DNA of 64,000 nucleotides from Flavobacterium sp. WV_118_3. GTDB lineage: Bacteria; Bacteroidota; Bacteroidia; Flavobacteriales; Flavobacteriaceae. The stretch covers positions 620,001-684,000 of the forward strand of contig NZ_CP156060.1 of assembly GCF_039778605.1 (NCBI RefSeq), in the 5' to 3' direction. Below the pieces are notes generated by a model. The model worked only from the letters and a program-made list of their open reading frames with translations. It was not told where the DNA came from and did no database searches. A program made the position numbers and the translations under genes. This document shows positions 9,104 through 18,838 of the stretch, piece after piece (positions within the stretch are counted from its first letter, which is position 1; every line of letters begins with the position of its first letter).

Positions 9104-9743
9104 ATAAGTCAATTTTCTTTAACTCTTCGTAATTTTTATACAGTCGACGTAACAGGAAACCGTACACCAGTCGGTAAAACAACCAGATGACTCCTACGAA
9201 TAGTCCGAAGAATACAATCGTAAAGCCCAAAATCATCATCCAGAACAACATACCTTGATCATTGCCTTCGAATTGCCCGGACATACGGTTAAAGCGTTCG
9301 TCATAAATACAGGTGGCCACCATCATCGTGATAAAAATAATACCAATCATCACCAGATTATACCAAATATAATATTGAACGGTTTTTCGTGTTTTCAGAA
9401 TGTTTTTCATCAGCGACTTCACGCTATCGGTTGTATTGATACTTTTAAAATTCCGGTAAAACAGGAATATAAAGGAAAAGATAACAATATAGTTGATCAC
9501 TGTAAAAGTGGTGACTAACGTCTTGATGTGATAGGATTCCAGTGTTTTCAGGTAATTTTCATCTGCCGTAAAAAAACTAATCAGGCTCCAGGCAATCATT
9601 TCCAGTATACTGATAATGAATATCCATTTTACGATGGAAGACGACTTCTTATGCAGCATGGCATAAATCTCCTGTTCCGTAATCTTCGGAAAGGAATGCT
9701 CGTTTTTCTTCCAGTCTTTTTTTAATAAATCTAACTCTTCCAT
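9102..9743 (-). CDS. Membrane protein co-encoded with ECF sigma factor, possible anti-sigma partner
   Basis: 213 residues with a charged cytoplasmic N-terminus (MEELDLLKKDWKKNE), an N-terminal stretch QEIYAMLHKKSSSIVKW, and then about four hydrophobic segments (near residues 40-60, 80-100, 115-140, 170-195). I recognise no catalytic motif. It begins 14 bp after the sigma factor stop codon, so the two form an operon. Small membrane proteins in this position often hold the sigma factor inactive, so an anti-sigma role is plausible but not shown by any known domain. Homologues in Flavobacterium are normally called hypothetical. Confidence 0.65.
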   Translation of the reverse strand: MEELDLLKKDWKKNEHSFPKITEQEIYAMLHKKSSSIVKWIFIISILEMIAWSLISFFTADENYLKTLESYHIKTLVTTFTVINYIVIFSFIFLFYRNFKSINTTDSVKSLMKNILKTRKTVQYYIWYNLVMIGIIFITMMVATCIYDERFNRMSGQFEGNDQGMLFWMMILGFTIVFFGLFVGVIWLFYRLVYGFLLRRLYKNYEELKKIDL

Positions 9744-9757
9744 GACAATCGCTCCCG

Positions 9758-10252
9758 TTATGGATTTACAATTTTTTTTAGTTTCCCTTTTATACGGTTC
9801 ATCTTTACACGGGCGTTTACTTCGCTAATGCCCAATGTTTCGGCGATCTCGGTATAATCCTTGTCTTCCAGATACATGAAAACCAAGGCTTTTTCAATAT
9901 CGTTTAACTGATGGACGGCCTTATACAACAACTTGATCTGTTCTTCTTCTTCATAGTTATAATCCTCGTGATTGAATTTGTGTATTTTACCGTCAAACTC
10001 GATGGTGTTTACCGTTTTGACTTTCTTTCGGTATAAGGTAATAGCCGTATTCAACGCAACCCGGTAGGCCCAGGTGGTAAATTTTGCCTCACCGCGAAAT
10101 TGAGGAAATGCTTTCCAAAGCTGAATTGTGATTTCCTGAAACAAGTCTTTATGCGAATCTTCATCAGAAGTATACAGCCGACAAATCTTGTGTATAATGT
10201 TCTGATGTTGTTCTAATTGCGATACAAAGGACTGTTCCAGGTTCGAATTCAT
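9758..10252 (-). CDS. ECF-type RNA polymerase sigma factor
   Basis: 164 residues with sigma region 2 (DLFQEITIQLWKAFPQFRGEAKFTTWAYRVALN, residues about 36-68) and region 4 (HQLNDIEKALVFMYLEDKDYTEIAETLGISEVNARVKMNRIKGKLKK). It directs transcription of a small regulon, probably including its own operon. The downstream 14-bp neighbour is a multi-spanning membrane protein that may be its regulator. The ATG at 10252 begins directly with MNSNLEQSFVSQLEQHQ and fits the family. Confidence 0.9.
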   Translation of the reverse strand: MNSNLEQSFVSQLEQHQNIIHKICRLYTSDEDSHKDLFQEITIQLWKAFPQFRGEAKFTTWAYRVALNTAITLYRKKVKTVNTIEFDGKIHKFNHEDYNYEEEEQIKLLYKAVHQLNDIEKALVFMYLEDKDYTEIAETLGISEVNARVKMNRIKGKLKKIVNP

Positions 10253-10424
10253 AACCGATTAGTGTCGAGATACTAGAAATTGTTACAAGTTACTCTTTTT
10301 ATTTTTTTTGACCTTGAAACAATCGCATCAGAAATCCGTGGAATTCGCCCGCAGAATCCCATTTAAAATAGCGGGAGAGCCAATTTTACTTCGTAACTTT
10401 AGAAGCTAAATTGAAAAAGAAAAA

Positions 10425-11726
10425 ATGAACATTCCCCGATCGAGTTTTCCACGTATCGTTATTATTGGAGGTGGTTTTGCCGGTATTGCGCTGGCTAAAA
10501 AATTGCGTAATAAAAATGTTCAGGTGGTCCTGTTGGATAAACACAATTACCATACGTTTCAACCGTTGCTGTATCAGGTGGCAACCGGTGGACTCGAAGC
10601 CGGGTCGATTGCCTATCCGATCCGAAAAGTGGTGCAGGATTACGATAATTTTTATTTCCGATTGGCGCAGGTAAAGGAAATCGATACGGAAACCCGAAAA
10701 GTCACCGCCGATATAGGTGATTTATACTACGATTATCTGGTAATTGCTACCGGATCCAAAACCAATTATTTTGGAAATAAGGAGATTGAAAAAAATAGTA
10801 TGGCGATGAAAACCATACCGCAGTCACTCAATATCCGCAGTTTGATTCTTGAAAATTTCGAACAGGCATTGCTTACAAACGATATCAACGAACGATTGAG
10901 TCTGATGAATTTTGTAATCGTAGGTGGCGGACCAACAGGAGTGGAACTGGCCGGAGCATTGGCCGAAATGAAGAAAGCCATTCTGCCAAAAGATTACCCG
11001 GACTTGGACGTTCGGAAAATGGAAATCAACCTGATTCAGGGAACCGATAAAATCCTGGATGCGATGTCACCAAAAGCATCCCGGAAAGCAGAGGAATTTT
11101 TAAGCGGACTGGGCGTTAGCATCTGGAAAAACGTTCGCGTAACCAATTACGACGGTAAAACGGTAACCACCAATTCGGATCTGACATTCGAATCGGCTAC
11201 CGTAATCTGGACGGCCGGAGTGAAAGGCGCGGCAATTAAAGGTTTAAAACCCGAAGCATTAGCCGGAAACGAGCGGATTAAAGTAGACGAATGCAACCAG
11301 GTTTTGGGGGATGACAACATTTTTGCCATCGGTGATATTGCCACCATGGTCAGCGATACCTATCCGATGGGACATCCTATGATGGCACAGCCGGCGTTAC
11401 AACAAGGGGCGTTATTGGCACAGAATATTCTCCGAAAAATTCAGAAGCAAAAGATGAAACCTTTTGTCTATAAGGATAAAGGATCGATGGCTACTATTGG
11501 TCGGAATAAAGCGGTGGTTGATTTACCGCGTTGGCATTTTAACGGCGTTTTTGCCTGGTTTGTATGGATGTTTGTCCACTTGTTTTCCCTGATTGGATTT
11601 AAAAATAAAGCGGTTGTATTTATGAACTGGGTATATAATTATATCCGTTTTGATCGGGAAGGACGATTGATCATCCGACCTTATAAAAAGAAAAGTTCGC
11701 AGAGTTTTATACCCGATGAATTATAA
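10425..11726 (+). CDS. ndh: Type II NADH dehydrogenase (NDH-2)
   Basis: Single-subunit non-proton-pumping NADH:quinone oxidoreductase. The 433-residue protein has the FAD-binding Rossmann motif GGGFAGIALAKKL near residue 15, the NADH-binding motif GGGPTGVELAGAL near residue 168, and IFAIGD in the FAD-closing region. The C-terminal segment has alternating aromatic hydrophobic stretches (FAWFVWMFVHLFSLIGF) typical of the membrane-anchoring end of NDH-2. It is monocistronic and followed by a bidirectional terminator. A plain sulfide:quinone or ferredoxin reductase is less likely because the quinone-side C-terminus is NDH-2-like. Confidence 0.9.
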   Translation: MNIPRSSFPRIVIIGGGFAGIALAKKLRNKNVQVVLLDKHNYHTFQPLLYQVATGGLEAGSIAYPIRKVVQDYDNFYFRLAQVKEIDTETRKVTADIGDLYYDYLVIATGSKTNYFGNKEIEKNSMAMKTIPQSLNIRSLILENFEQALLTNDINERLSLMNFVIVGGGPTGVELAGALAEMKKAILPKDYPDLDVRKMEINLIQGTDKILDAMSPKASRKAEEFLSGLGVSIWKNVRVTNYDGKTVTTNSDLTFESATVIWTAGVKGAAIKGLKPEALAGNERIKVDECNQVLGDDNIFAIGDIATMVSDTYPMGHPMMAQPALQQGALLAQNILRKIQKQKMKPFVYKDKGSMATIGRNKAVVDLPRWHFNGVFAWFVWMFVHLFSLIGFKNKAVVFMNWVYNYIRFDREGRLIIRPYKKKSSQSFIPDEL

Positions 11727-11728
11727 AT

Positions 11729-11755
11729 GAAAAGACGCCAATCCGGCGTCTTTTT
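11729..11755. terminator. Bidirectional rho-independent terminator
   Basis: Stem AAAGACGCC/GGCGTCTTT around a 5-base loop with flanking A and T runs, between the convergent ndh and DUF3810 genes. Confidence 0.88.
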
Positions 11756-12823
11756 CTATAATGGCTTGTTGCGATAGTAATGAATCAGCAGGTCCACAAA
11801 CTTGCTGTAACTTTCCATGCCGTCTTTTTGCTGGTTGAGTTTTAAGAAATTGTCGTAAAAGATTTTAAACAACGGTTCCATGATGTTCTGATGTTTGTCC
11901 CAAAAAGTATCCGAATCTTTAAAGTTTTCGAGAACGCCCGGATGGATTAAAGGAAGTAAGGCTTCACTGCGACCTTCCTGTTTTAATTCGATATTGTGAA
12001 GGCAATACCGTAAGGCATACGTATATCCGGAATATTGAAAATAAAGATCATCGTTATAAATAGAAGCCATATAGCCGATAAAATTGGCCTCACTTTCGGA
12101 AGCATAACCAATTTGATGTGCCATTTCGTGACAGGTGGTTGTGGCAAAATTTGACAACGGAATCAAAGCATTTACCTGAGCTTCATTGGTAAACGGATTC
12201 AGATAACCGCTAAAACCCATATAGGTTAAGGGTGTACTGATCAGCGATTTTTTTACGGAGGGATGCTTATAAGTAAAAAACGGAAAGGCTTTTGAAAGAT
12301 GTTCATATCCATTTTGTGTTTTTTCAAAAATCACATCACGGGTATAAGGAACAACTACTTTCAGACTGTCATTTTTTTCAATTTGCGAATGGATGGCGTT
12401 CACTTTTACAATCACCCGTTCGGTAAAAGCGATCAGTTCTTCTGTCGAATAATCGCGTTCGAGTGCCAGTTTTTGATATAAGGGTACGCGGATGTAATTG
12501 ATGCCCCATAACAGGTTAAACAGAAAATAAAAAACGGAAACAAAACCGATAAGACGTAGTAAATTTTCTTTCCAGTCGATTTTCCAGGTTTTCCGTTTGT
12601 TCCACAACCATTTTAGAAGTAGAAAGATAACGATGCCATAGAGTAGATCACCAACAGAAAACGGAAGCCAGCCTAAAGTAATACGCGAAATTTTGGATAA
12701 AACCGGATAAAAACCATTGCTGTAATAACGTTCGACAAGCTCGGGGAAAAACGAAAGCAATTTTAATATAACAAACTGAAACACAAGGAATACAGGTAAT
12801 ACGAGCTTTTTCTTCATCGACAA
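11756..12823 (-). CDS. DUF3810 membrane protein with HExxH motif
   Basis: 355 residues with three likely N-terminal membrane segments (residues about 5-25, 45-70 and 90-112), then a large soluble domain. That domain contains ATTTCHEMAHQIGYASESEANF, which has the zinc-peptidase motif HEMAH and a Glu further on (SEAN) that could be a third ligand. This is typical of DUF3810, a family of predicted membrane-bound metallopeptidases in Bacteroidota with no assigned substrate. A start at the third codon (MKKKLVL) is equally possible. It is monocistronic. Confidence 0.82.
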   Translation of the reverse strand: MSMKKKLVLPVFLVFQFVILKLLSFFPELVERYYSNGFYPVLSKISRITLGWLPFSVGDLLYGIVIFLLLKWLWNKRKTWKIDWKENLLRLIGFVSVFYFLFNLLWGINYIRVPLYQKLALERDYSTEELIAFTERVIVKVNAIHSQIEKNDSLKVVVPYTRDVIFEKTQNGYEHLSKAFPFFTYKHPSVKKSLISTPLTYMGFSGYLNPFTNEAQVNALIPLSNFATTTCHEMAHQIGYASESEANFIGYMASIYNDDLYFQYSGYTYALRYCLHNIELKQEGRSEALLPLIHPGVLENFKDSDTFWDKHQNIMEPLFKIFYDNFLKLNQQKDGMESYSKFVDLLIHYYRNKPL

Positions 12824-12877
12824 AATTTTTATAAATATAAAAAATGTTAATTTAAGATCCTGTTAATTTTCTTATTG

Positions 12878-12885
12878 TATATTTG
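12878..12885 (+). promoter_or_regulatory. -7 promoter element (TATATTTG)
   Basis: Exact TAnnTTTG match 46 bp before the ferredoxin-like gene. Confidence 0.5.
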
Positions 12886-12931
12886 CATTTAATTAGAATA
12901 GATAAAAATAACAAACGCAATTATTCTGGTA

Positions 12932-13216
12932 ATGAAAAAGTTAGACGCACCTCAAAAAGCGATTTATTTCTGTGATGGTAGCAAATGCAGCAAGGAGAAT
13001 AAACACAATCGCAAAGCAATCCGCACGCTGGTAAAAGAAGCCGGATTGAAAAACGAAGTGGCATTGGTAAAAACGTTTTGTACCGATAATTGTAAATGTG
13101 CACCGGTGATCGCCGTACAACCGGAAAATCTTTGGTTTGGTGATGTGTCTGAAAAAAAGGCTATTCAAATTTTTGAAGAATATATCGCACCACCGATACT
13201 TACCATTGCAAAATAA
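12932..13216 (+). CDS. Small thioredoxin-fold (2Fe-2S) ferredoxin
   Basis: 94 residues with four cysteines arranged as in the NuoE/thioredoxin-like 2Fe-2S family: YFCDGSKCSK (C14 and C19) and FCTDNCKCAP (C50, C54, C56 region). It probably carries electrons in the cytoplasm, but no partner enzyme is adjacent. Lysine-rich loops and the terminal segment IAPPILTIAK match stand-alone flavobacterial members. It has its own promoter and sits between unrelated genes. Confidence 0.8.
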   Translation: MKKLDAPQKAIYFCDGSKCSKENKHNRKAIRTLVKEAGLKNEVALVKTFCTDNCKCAPVIAVQPENLWFGDVSEKKAIQIFEEYIAPPILTIAK

Positions 13217-13299
13217 CAGTCCTTTCCGTCTTGAAATAACATCCCTTTTCTTTATTTAAAATTCCCCGAATTATCATTTTCCCGGGCTGAAAATCTTTG

Positions 13300-13307
13300 T
13301 ACCTTTG
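13300..13307 (+). promoter_or_regulatory. -7 promoter element (TACCTTTG)
   Basis: Exact TAnnTTTG match 40 bp before the peptidase D gene. Confidence 0.45.
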
Positions 13308-13346
13308 GGATTCAAAATTTGAAGTATAACTACAAAAGGTAAAATA

Positions 13347-14813
13347 ATGAGCCAGGAAGTAAGAAACCTTGAGCCTAAGCAGCTTTGGAATAAATTTGCC
13401 GACTTAAATGCTGTTCCGCGGCCTTCTAAAAAAGAAGAACGCGTGATTGCTTTTATGATGGATTTCGGAAACAAACTAGGATTGGAAACCCTGAAAGATG
13501 AGGTGGGTAACGTCATCATTAAAAAACCGGCCACTGCCGGAATGGAAAACCGCAAAACAATCGTGATGCAATCGCATTTGGATATGGTACACCAAAAAAA
13601 TAACGACACCGTTTTCGATTTCGATACACAGGGAATTGAAATGTATGTCGATGGTGACTGGGTTCGTGCCAAAGGAACGACTTTAGGTGCGGATAACGGA
13701 TTGGGTGTGGCTACCATCATGGCGATTTTAGAAAGTAACGATATCCCGCATCCGGCTATTGAAGCACTTTTTACTATTGATGAAGAAACCGGAATGACCG
13801 GAGCAATGGGATTAAAAGGTGGTTTACTGGATGGTGAGATTCTTTTAAATCTGGATACGGAAGAAGACGATGAAATCGATATCGGATGTGCCGGTGGAGT
13901 AGATGTAACCGCGGTTCGTGAGTATAACGAAGAAGAAACTCCCGAAGGTTCGGTAGGCTATACCATTACGGTTAAAGGACTAAACGGAGGGCACTCCGGA
14001 ATGGATATCGACAAAGGTTTGGGTAACGCCAATAAAATTATGAATCGTTTGTTGTTTGACGGATTTGAAAACTTCGGATTACAAATCGCAGAAATCAACG
14101 GTGGAAGTCTTCGTAACGCTATCCCAAGAGAAAGTGTGGCAAAAGTGATCATCTCTCAGATTTATGATGAAGCTTTTGTTTTCGATATGCAGGAAGTAAT
14201 CAACGATATTAAAGCCGAGTTTAAAACAACGGAACCAAACCTAACCATCGAAATCGTAAAATCCGATGTAGTACCGGCTACGGTTATGGATTTAGGTGTT
14301 CAGGAAGGATTGATTCGTGCCTTGTATACCGCTCATAATGGTGTTTACCGTATGAGTGCCGATATGGAAAATTTGGTTGAAACTTCCAACAATATTGCCC
14401 GTGTTATCGTTAAAGACGGAAAAATTACCGTGCAGTGTTTAACGCGTTCTTCGGTTGAAAGTTCAAAATTTGATTTGGCAAATGCGTTGCGTTCGGCTTT
14501 CGAATTAATTGGATGTGAAGTGGTTTTTGCCGGTTCGTATCCGGGATGGACGCCAAATGTGAGTTCACCGATTTTGGATGTGCTGACGTCAATCTACGAA
14601 AAACAAAACGGAAATAAACCACATGTAGTGGCTTGTCACGCCGGATTGGAATGTGGAATTTTAGGAACCAATTATCCGGATATGGATATGATTTCTTTTG
14701 GCCCTACGATCAAAGGAGCGCATAGCCCGGATGAAAGAGCTTCGATTGCATCGGCTCAGAAATACTGGAAATTCGTATTGGAAATTCTACAACAGATTCC
14801 GTTAAAAAACTAA
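13347..14813 (+). CDS. pepD: Aminoacyl-histidine dipeptidase (peptidase D, M20 family)
   Basis: A cytoplasmic di-zinc dipeptidase acting on Xaa-His and other dipeptides. The 488-residue length is normal. The M20 zinc and catalytic motifs are visible in order: MQSHLDMVHQK (His, Asp), LGADNGLGVA (bridging Asp), DEETGMTGA (catalytic Glu then metal Glu), NLDTEEDDEIDIGCAGG, and near the C-terminus CHAGLECGILG and GAHSPDE. It is monocistronic, with its own promoter and a terminator. Confidence 0.93.
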   Translation: MSQEVRNLEPKQLWNKFADLNAVPRPSKKEERVIAFMMDFGNKLGLETLKDEVGNVIIKKPATAGMENRKTIVMQSHLDMVHQKNNDTVFDFDTQGIEMYVDGDWVRAKGTTLGADNGLGVATIMAILESNDIPHPAIEALFTIDEETGMTGAMGLKGGLLDGEILLNLDTEEDDEIDIGCAGGVDVTAVREYNEEETPEGSVGYTITVKGLNGGHSGMDIDKGLGNANKIMNRLLFDGFENFGLQIAEINGGSLRNAIPRESVAKVIISQIYDEAFVFDMQEVINDIKAEFKTTEPNLTIEIVKSDVVPATVMDLGVQEGLIRALYTAHNGVYRMSADMENLVETSNNIARVIVKDGKITVQCLTRSSVESSKFDLANALRSAFELIGCEVVFAGSYPGWTPNVSSPILDVLTSIYEKQNGNKPHVVACHAGLECGILGTNYPDMDMISFGPTIKGAHSPDERASIASAQKYWKFVLEILQQIPLKN

Positions 14814-14834
14814 ACGGTATTGCTTAAATATAGG

Positions 14835-14862
14835 AAAGGGTTGTCATTACGATAACCCTTTT
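14835..14862. terminator. Rho-independent terminator
   Basis: AAAGGGTT and AACCCTTT arms around a short loop, followed by T-run, between pepD and the convergent SRPBCC gene. Confidence 0.75.
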
Positions 14863-15357
14863 TTAGTTGTTTAACATCGGTTTCAGGTCGGTGTTTTTAT
14901 TGCGTAAATCCAATCCGCCTTCATAGACTGACTTCAGATTCACAAGGTAAAACGACCAGCCACCGTGGCAACCCAATCGGATATTTTTTTTAGAGTGATC
15001 ATCGGTAGGGATGTTTTTCTGCGTTAGTTCTACGATTACAAAATTGTCCTGTTCCATTAATGAAATATCCACAAGACATTGACCGGCAAAGGTAAATTGC
15101 AAGGAATTTTTGCCATTCGCTTGCGTAAAAGTACCCATCTCAAGATCGGGATATAAATACCAGTTCCATTCATAACGATAGTCCTGTTTTACATTCTGAT
15201 TTTTCGGAATTAGGGTGCCATCGGCCTCAAAACTATCCGCCCGACTCAGAAACCATTTTTCCAGTTCGGAAGCTTTGGTCCAGGCATCGTAAAGGTTTGG
15301 TAGTGTTGTGTTTATTGCAATCCGGAGTGTAAACCGGGTCCAGTCGAAATTTTCCAT
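14863..15357 (-). CDS. SRPBCC/AHSA1-like protein
   Basis: 164 residues starting MENFDWTRFTLRIAINTTLPNLYDAWTKASELEKWFL, the usual opening of Aha1/START-like SRPBCC domains. This family forms a helix-grip pocket for hydrophobic ligands or acts as a co-chaperone-like module. There is no signal peptide and no partner gene. Its function cannot be narrowed from sequence. The divergent prfA promoter lies just upstream. Confidence 0.78.
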   Translation of the reverse strand: MENFDWTRFTLRIAINTTLPNLYDAWTKASELEKWFLSRADSFEADGTLIPKNQNVKQDYRYEWNWYLYPDLEMGTFTQANGKNSLQFTFAGQCLVDISLMEQDNFVIVELTQKNIPTDDHSKKNIRLGCHGGWSFYLVNLKSVYEGGLDLRNKNTDLKPMLNN

Positions 15358-15432
15358 AAGAAGCCGTTTTGAAAATCAAATTTAGCGAAAATTCTAAGGC
15401 GGTATAGCGATACAACTAAACGGATTTTTTTG

Positions 15433-15440
15433 TAATTTTG
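15433..15440 (+). promoter_or_regulatory. -7 promoter element (TAATTTTG)
   Basis: Exact TAnnTTTG match 24 bp before the prfA ATG at 15465. It overlaps the extended in-frame region from 15438 and so supports the downstream start for prfA. Confidence 0.55.
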
Positions 15441-15464
15441 CACTCCAAACAAAGGAAATACAAA

Positions 15465-16538
15465 ATGTTAGATAGACTTCAGATAGTAAAACAACGCTTT
15501 GACGAGATCTCGGACTTAATTATCCAGCCGGATGTTATTGCCGATCAGAAGCGTTATGTACAATTGAATAAAGAATACAAAGATTTAAAAGCATTGGTTG
15601 AAAAACGCGATGAGTATGTAAATCTTGACGGAAATATCAAGGAGGCCAACGAAATTATCGCCGATGGATCGGATCCGGAAATGGTCGATATGGCCAAATT
15701 GCAGTTGGAAGAAGCCAAAGAGCGTTTACCGCAACTGGAAGAAGAGATCAAATTTTTACTGATCCCGAAAGATCCGGAAGATGCGAAAAACGTAATGGTG
15801 GAAATCCGTGCCGGTACTGGTGGAGACGAAGCAAGTATCTTTGCCGGTGATTTGTTCCGTATGTATACCAAATACTGCGAAAACAAAGGATGGAGAACTT
15901 CTGTGGTAGACTTAAACGAAGGTACTTCGGGTGGTTTTAAAGAGGTTATTTTTGAAGTTACCGGAGAAGACGTTTACGGAACCTTGAAGTTTGAAGCGGG
16001 TGTTCACCGTGTACAACGTGTTCCGCAAACCGAAACACAGGGACGTGTTCACACGTCTGCAGCTACCGTTATGGTATTGCCGGAAGCCGAAGAATTTGAC
16101 GTACATATCGATATGAACGACGTACGTATCGACTTTTTCTGTTCGTCAGGACCTGGTGGACAGTCGGTAAATACAACCAAATCGGCTGTGCGTATGACAC
16201 ACATTCCAACCGGATTGGTAGCACAGTGTCAGGACGAGAAATCACAACATAAAAATAAAGACAAAGCATTAACCGTTTTACGTTCCCGTTTGTACGAAAT
16301 GGAATTGGCGAAAAAACAGGAAGAGGATGCTAAAAAACGTAACTCACAGGTAAGTAGTGGTGACCGTTCGGCAAAAATCCGTACCTATAACTATCCGCAA
16401 GGACGTGTTACGGATCACAGAATCGGGTTAACCCTTTACGATCTGGATGGTGTTATGAACGGAAATATCCAGAAAGTAATCGAAGAATTACAGCTGGTGA
16501 GTAATACCGAAAAATTAAAAGAAAGCGACGTATTTTAA
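15465..16538 (+). CDS. prfA: Peptide chain release factor 1
   Basis: Recognises UAA and UAG stop codons and triggers peptide release on the ribosome. The 357-residue product from ATG 15465 ([15 protein letters not shown]) has the conserved core [17 protein letters not shown], the RF1-type region [14 protein letters not shown], and the catalytic GGQ in [20 protein letters not shown]. An earlier in-frame ATG at 15438 lies inside the promoter element and is rejected. A terminator follows before pyrF. Confidence 0.96.
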   Translation: MLDRLQIVKQRFDEISDLIIQPDVIADQKRYVQLNKEYKDLKALVEKRDEYVNLDGNIKEANEIIADGSDPEMVDMAKLQLEEAKERLPQLEEEIKFLLIPKDPEDAKNVMVEIRAGTGGDEASIFAGDLFRMYTKYCENKGWRTSVVDLNEGTSGGFKEVIFEVTGEDVYGTLKFEAGVHRVQRVPQTETQGRVHTSAATVMVLPEAEEFDVHIDMNDVRIDFFCSSGPGGQSVNTTKSAVRMTHIPTGLVAQCQDEKSQHKNKDKALTVLRSRLYEMELAKKQEEDAKKRNSQVSSGDRSAKIRTYNYPQGRVTDHRIGLTLYDLDGVMNGNIQKVIEELQLVSNTEKLKESDVF

Positions 16539-16563
16539 TGATCAAAATACTGAAATAAATCAA

Positions 16564-16602
16564 ATGTCACACAAAAGGAATCTTAGTGTGGCATTTTTTT
16601 TA
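16564..16602 (+). terminator. Rho-independent terminator after prfA
   Basis: ATGTCACAC/GTGTGGCAT stem with one G-T wobble and a run of eight T. Confidence 0.75.
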
Positions 16603-16627
16603 AAATAACAACTAAACTACAACAACT

Positions 16628-17446
16628 TTGACAACACAACACTTAATTGAGCAAATCCAACAAAAGCAGTCTTTCCTTTGCGTAGGTCTGGATGTCGATC
16701 TGACAAAAATTCCGGAGCATCTGCTGCAATATGAAGATCCGATTTTTGAATTTAATAAAAGAATCATCGACGCGACGCACGATCTGGCGGTTTCCTATAA
16801 ACCCAATACGGCTTTTTATGAAGCCTACGGGATTAAAGGTTGGAAGTCACTGGAAAAAACGATCCGCTATAGCAACGAAAAATACCCGGATATTTTTACC
16901 ATAGCCGATGCCAAACGCGGTGATATTGGAAACACTTCGTCCATGTATGCCAAAGCATTTTTGGAAGATTTGGATTTCGACAGTGTGACGGTGGCACCCT
17001 ATATGGGAAAAGATAGCGTGGAGCCGTTTTTGGCTTTCGAAAATAAACATACCATTATGTTGGCACTGACCTCCAATGAAGGAGCATTCGATTTTCAGAC
17101 TTTGGAGGTGAATGGTGAAGAATTGTATAAAAAAGTAATTGCGACTTCCAAAACCTGGAAAAATAGTCAGAATCTGATGTATGTGGTGGGCGCAACCAAA
17201 GCGGAATACTTTTCGGAAATACGAAAAATTATTCCGGATAGCTTTTTACTGGTACCGGGAGTAGGTGCGCAGGGCGGAAGTCTTTCCGAAGTTTGCCGTT
17301 ATGGTATGAATGCGAATGTAGGTCTATTGATCAATTCCTCACGCGGGATTATTTATGCCTCTTCAGGAATGGATTTTGCCGAAAAAGCAAGAGCTGAAGC
17401 CCTGAAAATTCAACAGGAAATGCAACGTATTTTAGCCAAACGCTAA
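16628..17446 (+). CDS. pyrF: Orotidine 5'-phosphate decarboxylase
   Basis: Last step of UMP synthesis, OMP to UMP. The 272-residue protein belongs to the longer type 2 PyrF group, beginning [25 protein letters not shown]. The catalytic Asp-Lys cluster is seen in [15 protein letters not shown]. The C-terminal phosphate-binding region VPGVGAQGG and SSRGIIYAS are intact. The start is a TTG: no ATG lies in frame upstream, and the residues from TTG match the usual family N-terminus. It is adjacent to but not coupled with prfA. Confidence 0.94.
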   Translation: MTTQHLIEQIQQKQSFLCVGLDVDLTKIPEHLLQYEDPIFEFNKRIIDATHDLAVSYKPNTAFYEAYGIKGWKSLEKTIRYSNEKYPDIFTIADAKRGDIGNTSSMYAKAFLEDLDFDSVTVAPYMGKDSVEPFLAFENKHTIMLALTSNEGAFDFQTLEVNGEELYKKVIATSKTWKNSQNLMYVVGATKAEYFSEIRKIIPDSFLLVPGVGAQGGSLSEVCRYGMNANVGLLINSSRGIIYASSGMDFAEKARAEALKIQQEMQRILAKR

Positions 17447-17452
17447 TTCTTG

Positions 17453-18538
17453 TTAATCCACTAATTTATCCGTCAGATACAGATACGATTGGATCGAATG
17501 GTGTACAAATACATTGGTATCACTATCCGGATATTGGGTATAATACAGACTGTCGGGATATAAAACAGTTGTCGTACCGGTACGAACATAATAATTGGAT
17601 TCAAAATAGTTCGGAGCTTTATAACCGACTAATTGTTTTACAACAAATTTTGATGCGGCTTTGCCAAGGTATTTCTGGTAACGTCGCATCGCTTTTTTAT
17701 TATGCTTGGTCAATTGATTGTATATGTGTTTTAAAGCCAGATTGGTCGGAAATTTTTGTTTACTGATCATACTTTTGGCATTTTTAAACGGATTCGTCAC
17801 GTTAAAATCGGTCAGCGTTTGTATGGATACGGGAACTTCCGGAACCCAATCGGCTGCATTGACAACCGTTTGTGACCAGCCGGTTTGCCGTGACGCTTCA
17901 TATTCGTAGGCAAAAGGCAGATTTCCCGGTTTGGGTGCGGCACTGCAATAGGTTTTAAAATACATATCGGCCGGAAGTATGCCGGTTTTCTGATAGTATA
18001 ATAATTGTGCCGTGATGAGGTAACTGATTCCGCCACCCTGACTATGTCCAAAAATGATGAAATCCCGGATACCTTTGTTGTACTGTTCCCACACGACCGG
18101 AATAATATCCTGAAGTAAAAAGGCACTCGCAACGCTCCAACCTACGTGAACAGCGGCACGTGGTTCGTCGGCAAAATGGTATTCGAATGTCGTGGAATCG
18201 TTTAATTGTAGCTTTCCTTTGGCCGGAATCATCGCTGCATAAAAATTAGCCAACCAACTCACTTCACTTGGTGTGGTTCCGCGAATACTGATCACATTAA
18301 TGCCATAGGGATCTTCATACAATTCCCAACGGTTAACCAATCCCATTTCTTCCGATCGGTAGGTTCGTTTAAAACGACTGCTTTCGGGGATTCCTTTATA
18401 GTGTGTACTATCGCTCCAGCGGGAGTAGGCATAGAGTAGTTCGGTGTATTCCGATTTGTCAAAACCAGGTTGTAATTTCTGAGCAAAAAGACTGTGGCCA
18501 GCCAGAATTCCAAGTAAGATGTATAAAATTCGTTTCAT
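17453..18538 (-). CDS. Secreted lipase-like alpha/beta hydrolase
   Basis: 361 residues with a signal peptide (MKRILYILLGILAGHSLFAQ). The nucleophile elbow FGHSQGGGISYL (GxSxG with Ser) and the context LQDIIPVVWEQYNKGIRDFIIFGHSQGG match class 3 lipases, and an Asp in AADWVPEVP and a His near the C-terminus (VHHSIQSYL) could complete the triad. Probably a periplasmic or surface lipase/esterase of unknown substrate. There is no lipobox or T9SS domain. It is monocistronic and convergent with pyrF, only 6 bp from its stop codon. Confidence 0.8.
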   Translation of the reverse strand: MKRILYILLGILAGHSLFAQKLQPGFDKSEYTELLYAYSRWSDSTHYKGIPESSRFKRTYRSEEMGLVNRWELYEDPYGINVISIRGTTPSEVSWLANFYAAMIPAKGKLQLNDSTTFEYHFADEPRAAVHVGWSVASAFLLQDIIPVVWEQYNKGIRDFIIFGHSQGGGISYLITAQLLYYQKTGILPADMYFKTYCSAAPKPGNLPFAYEYEASRQTGWSQTVVNAADWVPEVPVSIQTLTDFNVTNPFKNAKSMISKQKFPTNLALKHIYNQLTKHNKKAMRRYQKYLGKAASKFVVKQLVGYKAPNYFESNYYVRTGTTTVLYPDSLYYTQYPDSDTNVFVHHSIQSYLYLTDKLVD

Positions 18539-18575
18539 TCTGTTCTGATTTTACGTACTAAGATACGGCTTTTTG

Positions 18576-18583
18576 TATTTTTG
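18576..18583 (+). promoter_or_regulatory. -7 promoter element (TATTTTTG) before the YdcF locus
   Basis: TAnnTTTG match within the 18-base string GGCTTTTTGTATTTTTGT at 18567-18584. The same string occurs again at 19535-19552 before the next gene. Confidence 0.5.
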
Positions 18584-18692
18584 TTAAATTCAGAGTTGTA
18601 CTTAATCCATAATAACATCCCGTTTTGATGTTAAATTTACTCCTGAGACTTTTATAAAAGGGTATCAAAACGAAAATAAAATCAGATAGATA

Positions 18693-18838
18693 ATGAAAAC
18701 AGTAGTAGATGTAATTTTTCTTTTTTTTTAAATTTTGACAGAACCATTTATTCTCTTTTTCTTGATTATCGGGGTGGTTTTTTTATTAAAAAAGAAGAAA
18801 AAAATAAAGCGGCTACGGTATGTATCGGACTGTTATTA
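18693..18838 (+). pseudogene. Apparent 5' part of the YdcF gene, out of frame
   Basis: From an ATG at 18693 the frame reads MKTVVDVIFLFF and then stops at a TAA right after a run of nine T. The same frame continues past the stop as ILTEPFILFFLIIGVVFLL and five lysines, a good first membrane segment for a YdcF protein. It then loses frame in an A-rich stretch (18788-18808), where the downstream gene's frame takes over with AATVCIGLLLLLIVGIG. Two small changes in homopolymers would join these into one protein. One extra T alone would also open a single frame, but with a much less membrane-like sequence. Sequencing error, decay or phase variation are all possible. Confidence 0.5.
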